A DNA stretch of 21,247 nt. Origin: Moraxella equi (GTDB taxonomy: Bacteria; Pseudomonadota; Gammaproteobacteria; Pseudomonadales; Moraxellaceae). A model generated the notes under the pieces. That model was not told where the DNA came from. It worked only from the letters and a program-made list of their open reading frames with translations, and ran no database searches. The DNA lies in NCBI RefSeq assembly GCF_002027555.1, contig NZ_MXAP01000035.1, forward strand, positions 5,308-26,554, in the 5' to 3' direction. Shown here piece after piece: positions 15,539-21,247 of the stretch (position 1 is the stretch's first letter; every line of letters begins with the position of its first letter). Made by a program: the position numbers and the translations under genes.

Positions 15539-15913
15539 TCAAAGTTTGCTCTCGCCTGCCCTATAAGGAATCACTCTGTACCAGTCTTTTGAGGGATAAA
15601 TGGATACATAACCTTCATAACTGTCTGCATTGTTGCCTTGCTTGTTATAATGAATGATATTATCAAAGTCATTTTTACGAGCAACGCAGTCATAATGATT
15701 AAGAATTTTTGTTTGCCAGTAGCTTTTACCGTCTAAATTTTAGATAGTTTTTATCCACACACTAACATATTACCCACCGCCTGTAAAAGACTTGACACGC
15801 ACGCTGTCTTTGTCTAAATACTCTTTAAAGTTATTGGTTTCGTCCGTTTAAACCCAATTACTAGTAAAAGCAGGTGTAGCAAGCATTAGGACGATACATA
15901 GATATTTTCTCAT
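15539..15913 (-). pseudogene. Decayed surface-adhesin-E-like exported protein gene
   Basis: Reading the minus strand from the ATG at 15913 (AGGAG upstream) gives 124 codons in one uninterrupted phase, except for three in-frame TAA codons at positions 22, 48 and 58. The conceptual product starts with a signal peptide (MRKYLCIVLMLATPAFT). It continues with TDETNNFKEYLDKDSVRVKS, YVSVWIKTI, LNHYDCVARKNDF and YPSKDWYRVIPY. This pattern (D..S....v.vW.K......Y..DC..R, then a Trp-Tyr near the end) resembles the surface-adhesin protein E family (PF16747), which in Haemophilus binds host matrix. No frameshift is present. The gene is therefore recently inactivated, or the stops are suppressed, which is unlikely. 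A downstream internal start would yield only a fragment without a signal peptide. Confidence 0.7.
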
Positions 15914-16009
15914 AAAAACTCCTGTTAAAAATATATACAAAAAAATTTTCTATTATATTGATATAAAGAATAATTATTTAAAATTTTTTTTAAAATAAAC
16001 TTCATAAGC
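15914..16009. other. AT-rich spacer between the RT gene and the pseudogene
   Basis: No gene and no clear terminator is visible. It contains CAAAAAAATTTT (15938-15949), which recurs exactly at 17841-17852 on the other side of the RT locus. A TATAAT near 15955 on the minus strand could have served the pseudogene. Confidence 0.4.
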
Positions 16010-17527
16010 CTATTTCTTAATTTTAGTATTGAGTATTTTCCAATGTCTTCTAACTTGATGGCGAATTTTATTAGATTGCATGATTTCTGCCGAATTGTAA
16101 GCATAACCTAAAAAATTACCCCAAATCTGACGCTGAAAAACCCATTTATCTTTTGTATTTAATTGTCTAATGTATCTTTTTGATTTCTTTTTACCGAGAT
16201 ATGAATATCTATCATGTAATCGATTGATAAATAGCCTGCCTTTCGTATCATTTTGAATTCTTTTAGAGTAATATTTACAGCGTTTAACGCCTTGACTCAT
16301 TTTTATATAATACTGTGCTAAAGCTTGATTTTTGAGATAGATATTTACACCATCAAAACTAAATCCTAAGTATTCAAATTTTTTGTTTGAGCTATTTTTA
16401 TTAATTTGACCACCCAACTCTTGCAGACACTTAATGCTATTATTTTCTTTAAAAAAATAAAATATTTGGGTTTTTTCTTGTTTAATATTTAACTTGGTAA
16501 TTTTAGATATTGAATCTTCTAATAATACCAATATCTCATTTTTAAGAGAGCTATTACAAACAATCACAATATCATCAGAATATCTCTTATATATTCCGCC
16601 AAGTTTCTGTACTTCTTGATGAATATAGGTATCAAAATTAATCATATAAATATTTGCTAAAGTTGCACTAATAGCAGAGCCTTGGCAAATACCTTTATGT
16701 AATTTTTGTTTTATATTTTTATGCTTTTGACTATAGATAAATCCTTTGCTTCGAATATATCTAAGGTCTTTTAGTTCACAAAAAGCCACTGCCTCTTGCG
16801 AATATAGATGCGTAATTTTTTTAATTGATTTTTGTTTGTATTTTCCTTCATGATTTAGAATAATTTTCTCTTTAAATAATTCAAATATTTTTTTATAATC
16901 TATGTATGAAAACTGAGTAATTGCCTTATAGACATTATAATGGTCTTTGGGTAGAGTGTCGTTTTCTTTTAATCCTAGCACGCTTTTCCAGGCATTTTTC
17001 AATAAGGCGTGGTCAAGATTATCAAAAAATCCCTCTATATCTACTGCGATGACTGTCAGTTCTTCTTGTTGTGCACGGTGTTTTATAACATCAAAAACTT
17101 CCTTGGCAAAATCTATATTGCATTTACCCGAACCATCTACTGTAGTTATTTTTCTATAAGCAGTTACCACATCGCCAAGATTGTTTTGATTTAACTGTTT
17201 TTCGTAATGAATCTGCAAAAGATAAGCATAATAAGCAAAAATATTAGCATCCCAATGATTGGCATAATAAATATCACGCACCTTGGGTTTTAGGCGTACA
17301 CGCTTACCATTGTGTAATATATTGCCGTCTTGGTCATACTGTTTGCGAAATTTAGGCGTGATTATTTGTGTATGAATGAAAGGACAAAACGCATGTTTGG
17401 CTATTTTTTCAGGATTGGTAATATAGCGAATTACTTGATTTTTGCTTTTAGAAGTGATTGGCAATCCGATATGAGGGTATCTTTTTAGTTTAAACCAAGA
17501 GGGGTCTTTGATTTTTTTTGATTTCAT
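16010..17527 (-). CDS. drt2: Defence-associated reverse transcriptase, DRT2-like
   Basis: A 505-aa reverse transcriptase. The fingers/palm carry AVDIEGFFDNLDH (catalytic Asp163), KGICQGSAISATLANIYM (QGS at 282-284) and YSDD (316-319) with the other two catalytic aspartates, then FEYLGFSFDG (384-393). The rest fits the DRT2 pattern I recall: N-terminal WFKLKRYPHIGLP, HAFCPFIH, IYYANHWDANIFAYYAYLL, CNIDFAKEVF, KDHYNVYKAITQFSYID and a C-terminal GYAYNSAEIMQSNKIRHQVRRHW. No maturase or HNH domain is seen, which argues against a group II intron; no msr/msd retron layout was found. I choose the ATG at 17527 because the family N-terminus begins about 10 residues later; upstream GTG/ATG codons overlap the RNA gene. 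The coding sequence is visibly more AT-rich than its neighbours, suggesting transfer. A role in phage defence by rolling-circle copying of the upstream RNA is inferred from the family. Confidence 0.85.
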   Translation of the reverse strand: MKSKKIKDPSWFKLKRYPHIGLPITSKSKNQVIRYITNPEKIAKHAFCPFIHTQIITPKFRKQYDQDGNILHNGKRVRLKPKVRDIYYANHWDANIFAYYAYLLQIHYEKQLNQNNLGDVVTAYRKITTVDGSGKCNIDFAKEVFDVIKHRAQQEELTVIAVDIEGFFDNLDHALLKNAWKSVLGLKENDTLPKDHYNVYKAITQFSYIDYKKIFELFKEKIILNHEGKYKQKSIKKITHLYSQEAVAFCELKDLRYIRSKGFIYSQKHKNIKQKLHKGICQGSAISATLANIYMINFDTYIHQEVQKLGGIYKRYSDDIVIVCNSSLKNEILVLLEDSISKITKLNIKQEKTQIFYFFKENNSIKCLQELGGQINKNSSNKKFEYLGFSFDGVNIYLKNQALAQYYIKMSQGVKRCKYYSKRIQNDTKGRLFINRLHDRYSYLGKKKSKRYIRQLNTKDKWVFQRQIWGNFLGYAYNSAEIMQSNKIRHQVRRHWKILNTKIKK

Positions 17528-17546
17528 AATTGTTGCAGAATAAAAA

Positions 17547-17801
17547 ATGAAAGTAGGCGGAGTACGCATAACAGCCAGTAAGTGCACCTTACGCTTCTAT
17601 CAGAAGAAGCACCCCAATTGTAGAATAATAATACTATGTATCATCAAATCAAAGGATATAAATATGCTAAGTTTCAATGCATTCACAGCAATTAACATCA
17701 TAAAGCAGTTGACATTTCTGTCCAAGTGCTTTATAAAAGCTATCCGCACTGACATATTCAGTACGCAAACCCAAGATGGGCAGTTGAATTGGCAAACTTA
17801 A
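17547..17801 (+). other. Stop-free cDNA-sense frame with ribosome site and promoter, candidate neo template
   Basis: On the strand opposite to the RT and its RNA, one frame is open from 17547 to 17798 (84 codons). Inside it AAAGGA (17651-17656) is 7 nt before an ATG (17664) that would encode a hydrophobic, helix-prone stretch beginning MLSFNAFTAINIIKQLTF. TTGACA (17709-17714), 17 bp and TATAAA (17732-17737) form a near-consensus promoter downstream of that ATG. In a linear chromosome this order makes little sense. In a head-to-tail concatemer each promoter would read into the next repeat's ribosome site and the frame would continue, provided the unit length is a multiple of three. It is listed as a hypothesis, not as an ordinary gene. 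Confidence 0.45.
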
Positions 17802-17820
17802 CTGACTTGCTACCTACTTT
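17550..17820 (-). ncRNA. Candidate DRT2 template RNA upstream of the RT gene
   Basis: A predicted RNA of about 270 nt starting near 17820. Its 5' end AAAGTAGG (17813-17820) pairs exactly with CCTACTTT (17550-17557), just before a T-rich stretch and the RT start. A second stem of 13 pairs with two bulges joins 17797-17811 to 17570-17582. Internal hairpins include one with a GAAA tetraloop (17700-17734), GCTTCT/AGAAGC (17593-17610) and CCCA/TGGG (17770-17780). DRT2 systems carry such an RNA directly upstream, used as the rolling-circle template. Its own sense strand is also unusually open in one frame (17797-17603). The 3' end is uncertain and could run into the RT mRNA. Confidence 0.6.
17700..17734 (-). 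other. GAAA-capped hairpin inside the candidate template RNA
   Basis: On the minus strand ATAAAGCA pairs with TGCTTTAT, then after a C/C mismatch TT(G)GACA pairs with TGTCAA around a GAAA tetraloop. This is the strongest local structure in the RNA and overlaps the opposite-strand TTGACA/TATAAA promoter. Confidence 0.6.
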
Positions 17821-17828
17821 CAAGGTAA

Positions 17829-17857
17829 ATTTTACTACACCAAAAAAATTTTTGCAA
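17829..17857 (-). promoter_or_regulatory. Promoter for the DRT2 RNA-RT unit
   Basis: On the minus strand TTGCAA (17852-17857), 17 bp, TAAAAT (17829-17834). The start would fall at about 17821, at the base of the closing stem of the RNA. The -35 abuts the katA terminator. Confidence 0.65.
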
Positions 17858-17859
17858 GG

Positions 17860-17885
17860 AAAAACCACCCATTAAGAGTGGTTTT
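17860..17885. terminator. Terminator after katA, bidirectional
   Basis: AAAACCAC (17861-17868) and GTGGTTTT (17878-17885) form an 8-bp stem with a 9-nt loop. T runs are present on both strands, so it can end katA mRNA (minus) and any plus-strand transcript crossing the DRT2 RNA region. It is 38 nt past the katA stop. Confidence 0.8.
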
Positions 17886-17923
17886 ATTTTAACACATTTT
17901 ACGCAACATATTTTTAAATACTT

Positions 17924-19465
17924 TTACGCAAAATCTTTGGGATTTAGACAACTCGCCAAATGCTTGGCAGGGTCGGTGTCATACGCCTTAATGGCATCTT
18001 CTACCGTCATGCCTAACGCCTTGGCAACACCCATGCCATAATCAGGGTGGCAGGCGTGGCAGTTACGGATATGGCGGTATTTGATGAAGTCCAACGCATC
18101 GCCCATTGCCCCTGCGGTGTTGTCAAACAGGGCTTGTTTTTGCTCATCAGTCATAAGATTAAACAAGGCTCGTGGCTGGCTAAAATAATCACTGTCATCT
18201 TCACGAAAATCCCACTGCTTGGCATCGCCACTGATTTTTAGGGGTGGCTCGGCGTACTGGGGCTGTTCTTGCCATTGTCCAAAGCTGTTTGGCTCATAGT
18301 GCGGACGTCCGCCATAGTTGTCGCCCACTCGCCCTTGACCGTCTCTGTGGTTTGAGTACACAGGGCAACGTGGGGCGTTCACAGGGATTTGGTTGCGGTT
18401 TACACCCAAGCGATAACGCTGTGCATCGGCATAGTTAAATAGACGAGCTTGTAGCATGCGGTCGGGCGATACGCTGATACCAGGAACCAAGTTGCTTGGG
18501 GCAAAGGCGGATTGTTCAACATCTAAGAAGAAGTTTTCTGGGTTTTTATTAAGTTCAAATTCGCCCACTTCAATCAAAGGATAGTCGCCTTTTGGCCAAA
18601 CTTTGGTTAGGTCAAATGGGTGATAAGGCACTTTATCTGCATCTGCTTCTGGCATGATTTGAACGTACATTTTCCATTTTGGGAAATCGCCACGTTCAAT
18701 GGCATCAAACAAATCACGCTGATTGCTCTCACGGTCTTTGGCGATGACCGCTTCGGCCTCGCTATCGGTTAGGTTTTGGATGCCTTGCTGGGTGCGAAAA
18801 TGGAATTTGACCCAAAAACGCTCATTATCAGCATTGATAAAGCTATACGTATGCGAGCCAAAGCCGTGCATATGGCGGTAAGACTTAGGAATGCCACGGT
18901 CGGACATGACAATGGTAACTTGGTGGAACGCTTCGGGCAGTAGTGTCCAAAAATCCCAATTGTTGGTGGCACTACGCAAGTTGGTTTTGGGGTCTCTTTT
19001 GACCGCTTTGTTTAGGTCGGGAAATTTTCTTGGGTCACGCAAGAAGAATACAGGCGTGTTGTTGCCAACCATGTCCCAGTTGCCTTCTTCGGTGTAAAAT
19101 TTTAGGGCAAAACCACGAATATCACGCTCAGCGTCCGCTGCTCCACGCTCGCCTGCTACGGTGGTAAAACGGGCGAACATTTCGGTTTTTTTGCCGATTT
19201 CGCTAAAAATCTTGGCACGGGTATATTTGGTGATGTCATGCGTTACGGTGAACGTCCCGAACGCCCCTGAGCCTTTGGCGTGCATACGGCGTTCTGGAAT
19301 GACTTCACGGGCAAAGTCGGCAAGTTTTTCGTTCAGCCACAAATCTTGGGCAAGTAGGGGGCCTCTGGCACCTGCGGTCAATGAGTTTTGGTTATCGACA
19401 ACAGGGGCTCCGTTGCTCATGGTAAGCGGTGTGCCTGAGTAGGGGCATTTTGGGGTATCAGTCAT
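17924..19465 (-). CDS. katA: Monofunctional haem catalase
   Basis: Converts hydrogen peroxide to water and oxygen. The 513-aa product matches the small-subunit clade of haem catalases. It shows [12 protein letters not shown] with the distal catalytic His62, the [16 protein letters not shown] segment with catalytic Asn136, and [14 protein letters not shown] with the proximal haem ligand Tyr346 and the partner Arg342. The N-terminal [13 protein letters not shown] and the NADPH-binding-type [13 protein letters not shown] region are also typical. AGGAT lies about 6 nt before the ATG. No signal peptide is present, so it should be cytosolic. The gene stands alone with its own promoter and terminator. 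Together with yaaA in this window it adds to peroxide defence, though the two are not linked. Confidence 0.97.
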   Translation of the reverse strand: MTDTPKCPYSGTPLTMSNGAPVVDNQNSLTAGARGPLLAQDLWLNEKLADFAREVIPERRMHAKGSGAFGTFTVTHDITKYTRAKIFSEIGKKTEMFARFTTVAGERGAADAERDIRGFALKFYTEEGNWDMVGNNTPVFFLRDPRKFPDLNKAVKRDPKTNLRSATNNWDFWTLLPEAFHQVTIVMSDRGIPKSYRHMHGFGSHTYSFINADNERFWVKFHFRTQQGIQNLTDSEAEAVIAKDRESNQRDLFDAIERGDFPKWKMYVQIMPEADADKVPYHPFDLTKVWPKGDYPLIEVGEFELNKNPENFFLDVEQSAFAPSNLVPGISVSPDRMLQARLFNYADAQRYRLGVNRNQIPVNAPRCPVYSNHRDGQGRVGDNYGGRPHYEPNSFGQWQEQPQYAEPPLKISGDAKQWDFREDDSDYFSQPRALFNLMTDEQKQALFDNTAGAMGDALDFIKYRHIRNCHACHPDYGMGVAKALGMTVEDAIKAYDTDPAKHLASCLNPKDFA

Positions 19466-19481
19466 GATAAATCCTATGGTT

Positions 19482-19493
19482 AGGGTGTGTTAC
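19482..19493. repeat. Possible decayed end of the MITE family
   Basis: TTAGGGTGTGTT here is identical to the first 12 bp (6762-6773) of the MITE at 6761-6973. Similarity fades after this. It lies between the katA ribosome site and promoter. Confidence 0.25.
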
Positions 19494-19515
19494 GATATCA
19501 AAGTATGACAGAATA

Positions 19516-19544
19516 AGTATAACAAAGAACGGCATGCTTGTCGG
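19516..19544 (-). promoter_or_regulatory. Promoter for katA
   Basis: On the minus strand CCGACA (19539-19544), 17 bp, TATACT (19516-19521). The leader would be about 43 nt. An OxyR site would be expected upstream, but I cannot identify one by eye. Confidence 0.5.
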
Positions 19545-19828
19545 TTAGCGTATGTAAACAACACAAATGACACTCATTGCTAGCTTGGATTGCTGGCTTG
19601 AACTTTGCTGCTGCTTGGTTTGTCAATCTATGGAGCTATTATAGGCAGGATTGATGATTTGGTAAATTATAATAATTTGATGTTTTGATTTGATTTTTTA
19701 AATTGAAAAAACTTGATGAATTCTAAATGATGATTGATAAAATTTATTGTGATTTAAAAATCACAACAATCCAATACGGTTGAAAACCAAACCGCTAGAA
19801 GCTAAGACGAGTCATCATAAGAGCCCAA
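19545..19828. other. Gene-free spacer upstream of katA
   Basis: I see no coding sequence. It holds a 9-bp perfect hairpin at 19747-19766 (TTGTGATTT / AAATCACAA), which on the minus strand is followed by TAAATTTTAT and could end transcripts of the small gene at 19829-19972. Confidence 0.5.
19747..19766 (-). terminator. AT-rich hairpin, possible terminator of the 47-aa gene
   Basis: A perfect 9-bp stem with a 2-nt loop in the listed arms, followed on the minus strand by an AT-rich tail rather than a clean T run. It is 62 nt after the small gene's stop. Confidence 0.35.
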
Positions 19829-19972
19829 TTAGTCTAGCTTACGACTGCCAAATACCAAACTTACCCCCGCCAACGCTCCCCATAAGCTGTTGCCCTGCCA
19901 AATCGCCATGCCAAAAAACAGCACAGCAAGCAAAATGGCGGTTGGATAAATGTGATAATTGCTGATGGTCAT
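19829..19972 (-). CDS. Small hypothetical membrane protein, 47 aa
   Basis: An ATG at 19972 is preceded by a clear ribosome site (AGGAAA, 5 nt away) and opens 47 codons ending in TAA. The product begins MTISNYHIYPTAILLAVLFF and has two hydrophobic stretches (about residues 11-24 and 31-43) separated by a GMAIWQGN turn. It ends in the charged tail GSRKLD. This is the shape of a small inner-membrane hairpin protein with two membrane segments. I do not recognise a family. Third-position base use looks like that of neighbouring genes (GC-richer than the spacers), which supports real coding. A TATGAT about 45 nt upstream could be its -10. Confidence 0.6.
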   Translation of the reverse strand: MTISNYHIYPTAILLAVLFFGMAIWQGNSLWGALAGVSLVFGSRKLD

Positions 19973-20109
19973 GATGATTTCCTATTATCATAAAAATTTA
20001 ATTCATCATAACACGACATTCATCAGTTAAAATAATTTTGTGTAATTGAATTATTAATAAGTTTTATAAATAAGCAATTTATGTAAGTGATGTAAACAAA
20101 AAGACGCAA

Positions 20110-20135
20110 AAAAGACCGTCATCAAACGGTCTTTT
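20110..20135 (-). terminator. Terminator of queH
   Basis: AAAAGACCGT (20110-20119) and ACGGTCTTTT (20126-20135) form a 10-bp perfect stem with a 6-nt loop, with T-rich sequence continuing on the minus strand. It lies 17 nt past the queH stop. Confidence 0.85.
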
Positions 20136-20151
20136 GGTCTTAATGGCTTAT

Positions 20152-20895
20152 TTACTCATCATCACCATAATATTTCACCCCGATTTTAATGGGTTCACGC
20201 CCTTGGCTACGGCGAAAATTATTGGTATCACGGAGCGAATAAGCACAGCCACAGTATTCTTGTTGATAAAAATGCTCACGCTTGCTAATCTCAATCATAC
20301 GGCTACTGCCACCGCCTTTACGCCAGTTAAAATCCCAATAATCAAGCCCTTCATAAGGGGCGACGGCACGGTGTCCGCAGTCGTTGATTTGAGCCATGTT
20401 TTTCCAGCGGCTGATGCCAAGCGAGCTTGTCATCACAGGAAAGCCATGCTCATGGGCGTATAGGGCGGTGCGTTCAAATCGCATGTCAAAACACATGGTA
20501 CAGCGTCTGCCACGCTCGGGGTCTTGCTCCATGCCTTTGGCACGAGCGAACCAATTATCCATGTCATAGTCAGCATCAATGAACGGTATGCCGTGCTTTT
20601 CGGCAAAAGCGATGTTCTCGTTTTTGCGAATCTCATACTCTTTTTTGGGGTGAATGTTGGGGTTATAAAAATAAATGGTAAATTCAATCCCGCTGGCAAG
20701 CATCGCCTCCATGACCTCGCCTGAGCAAGGGGCGCAGCATGAGTGTAATAGCACTTTTTTGTGTCCGTTTGGCGGGGTCAAAATCTCACGGTCAATCGGC
20801 GTTAGGTGCGGATTGGTGGGGTCGGCTTTGGCGATTTGTGGTTTGCCTTTTTTTTGCCCGTTTTGGGTTTGGGGGTTGTGGGTCTGTACGCTCAT
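20152..20895 (-). CDS. queH: Epoxyqueuosine reductase QueH
   Basis: QueH performs the last step of queuosine synthesis, reducing epoxyqueuosine in tRNA to queuosine; it replaces the unrelated cobalamin-dependent QueG. The 247-aa product is a DUF208 protein with the cysteine pattern of the family: [10 protein letters not shown] (Cys53, Cys54, Cys57), [10 protein letters not shown] (Cys132, Cys135) and EYCGCAYS (Cys215, Cys217). These residues hold a 4Fe-4S cluster and an additional metal site. [16 protein letters not shown] and [12 protein letters not shown] are further family blocks. About 40 N-terminal residues rich in Gln, Lys and Pro precede the domain and look disordered. The gene is divergent from iscX, with about 95 bp between the start codons. 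Confidence 0.94.
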   Translation of the reverse strand: MSVQTHNPQTQNGQKKGKPQIAKADPTNPHLTPIDREILTPPNGHKKVLLHSCCAPCSGEVMEAMLASGIEFTIYFYNPNIHPKKEYEIRKNENIAFAEKHGIPFIDADYDMDNWFARAKGMEQDPERGRRCTMCFDMRFERTALYAHEHGFPVMTSSLGISRWKNMAQINDCGHRAVAPYEGLDYWDFNWRKGGGSSRMIEISKREHFYQQEYCGCAYSLRDTNNFRRSQGREPIKIGVKYYGDDE

Positions 20896-20926
20896 AATTT
20901 AACAATGATAAATAAAAATGGCGGTT

Positions 20927-20956
20927 ATTATAGCATTGATTAAAAAATTTTGTTAA
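20927..20956 (-). promoter_or_regulatory. Promoter for queH
   Basis: On the minus strand TTAACA (20951-20956), 18 bp, TATAAT (20927-20932), with TGC directly before the hexamer (extended -10). The start would be near 20920, giving a leader of about 25 nt. It overlaps the likely iscX promoter region. Confidence 0.65.
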
Positions 20957-20990
20957 AATTTGCGTGAATTTGTCTTTAAAAAGGTTTTTT

Positions 20991-21191
20991 ATGAAACTCA
21001 ACTGGCACGACAGCTTAGACATCGCCATTGCCCTTGCCGAAAAGCACCCCGATGTAGACGTACAATATATCCGCTTTACCGACTTGCACCGCTATGTGTG
21101 CGAGCTTGACGACTTTGTGGGCGAACCTGACAAATCCAATGAAGCGATATTAGAAGCCATTCAAATGGCGTGGCTTGATGAGCTTGATTGA
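20991..21191 (+). CDS. iscX: Fe-S cluster assembly protein IscX
   Basis: IscX is a small acidic protein that binds the cysteine desulfurase IscS and iron and tunes Fe-S cluster formation. The 66-aa product has exactly the family length and its marks: MKLNWHDSLDIAIAL, HPDVDVQYIRFTDLH, the acidic FVGEPDKSNEAILEAIQ and a final MAWLDELD. I start at the ATG at 20991 because AAAAAGG ends 6 nt upstream and homologues begin here; an in-frame start at 20964 is rejected. iscX usually ends the isc operon after fdx; here it stands alone opposite queH, itself an Fe-S enzyme. Confidence 0.93.
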   Translation: MKLNWHDSLDIAIALAEKHPDVDVQYIRFTDLHRYVCELDDFVGEPDKSNEAILEAIQMAWLDELD

Positions 21192-21231
21192 TAATTTAGA
21201 TAATTTAAAAGATAACTTAAAAGATAATTTA
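21190..21231. repeat. Imperfect tandem repeat, unit GATAA(T/C)TTAAAA
   Basis: GATAA occurs four times at 21190, 21199, 21211 and 21223, the last three at a 12-bp period. The array begins at the iscX stop codon. It is too short to suggest a function and may continue past the window. Confidence 0.5.
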
Positions 21232-21247
21232 TACCCCACTCTCAACT

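Noticed and set aside
16010..17527. Group II intron or retron reading of the RT
   Set aside because: No maturase or HNH domain, no intron domain V-like end was noticed, and no msr/msd layout with its priming guanosine was recognised; family blocks fit DRT2 better.
17561..17767. Direct repeat AGTACGCA at 17561-17568 and 17760-17767 as rolling-circle junction
   Set aside because: The spacing (199) is not divisible by three, and an 8-bp repeat in a region this size is not unlikely by chance.
1..21247. CRISPR array, prophage or complete insertion sequence
   Set aside because: No regularly spaced repeats, phage structural genes or transposase genes are visible; only MITE-like fragments.

Overview
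The window looks like chromosome from a gammaproteobacterium of the Moraxellaceae, most likely a Moraxella. This rests on the AT-rich spacers, the protein sequences (RecA, HemA, Prs, TrpE, catalase) and the hemA / TPR gene / lolB / ispE / tRNA-Gln / prs neighbourhood. Most of it is housekeeping sequence with orthodox genes. The accessory material is concentrated at about 15.5-17.9 kb, with smaller mobile-repeat debris at 3.7 kb and 6.8-7.2 kb.

Layout. 1-2.2 kb (+): a small DUF442/TIGR01244 protein and a solitary trpE. 2.2-3.1 kb (-): an amino-acid-binding lipoprotein without its transporter. 3.1-3.86 kb: AT-rich gap with a mobile-element end. 3.86-9.34 kb (-): prs, two identical tRNA-Gln(TTG) genes, ispE, lolB, a 600-bp gap with two palindromic repeat elements, and a large exported TPR protein. 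9.34-9.89 kb: divergent spacer with a candidate small RNA. 9.89-11.2 kb (+): hemA. 11.2-14.25 kb (-): recX and recA, then yaaA. 14.4-15.5 kb (+): a 3-hydroxyisobutyryl-CoA-hydrolase-like crotonase. 15.5-17.9 kb (-): a decayed adhesin-E-like pseudogene and a reverse-transcriptase locus. 17.9-19.5 kb (-): katA. 19.8-20.0 kb (-): an overlooked 47-aa membrane protein gene. 20.15-20.9 kb (-): queH. 21.0-21.2 kb (+): iscX.

The most interesting locus is the reverse transcriptase at 16010-17527. Its motifs and end-to-end pattern match, as I remember the family, the defence-associated reverse transcriptases of type 2 (DRT2). In that system an RNA encoded upstream of the RT gene is copied by rolling-circle reverse transcription into a concatemeric cDNA that creates a new gene (neo). 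The 293 bp upstream of this RT has what that model needs: a good promoter (17829-17857), a roughly 270-nt RNA whose ends pair (17813-17820 with 17550-17557, then a second long stem), a GAAA-capped hairpin (17700-17734), and a stop-free cDNA-sense frame (17547-17798) with a ribosome binding site, an ATG and a TTGACA-17-TATAAA promoter. The Neo assignment is inference.

Other points of interest: a possible sRNA gene at about 9510-9707 with a CCUCCUU-type loop in its terminator and an inverted repeat around its promoter; a 213-bp hairpin MITE; a RecX of twice the usual length; and a pseudogene broken by three in-frame TAA codons without any frameshift.
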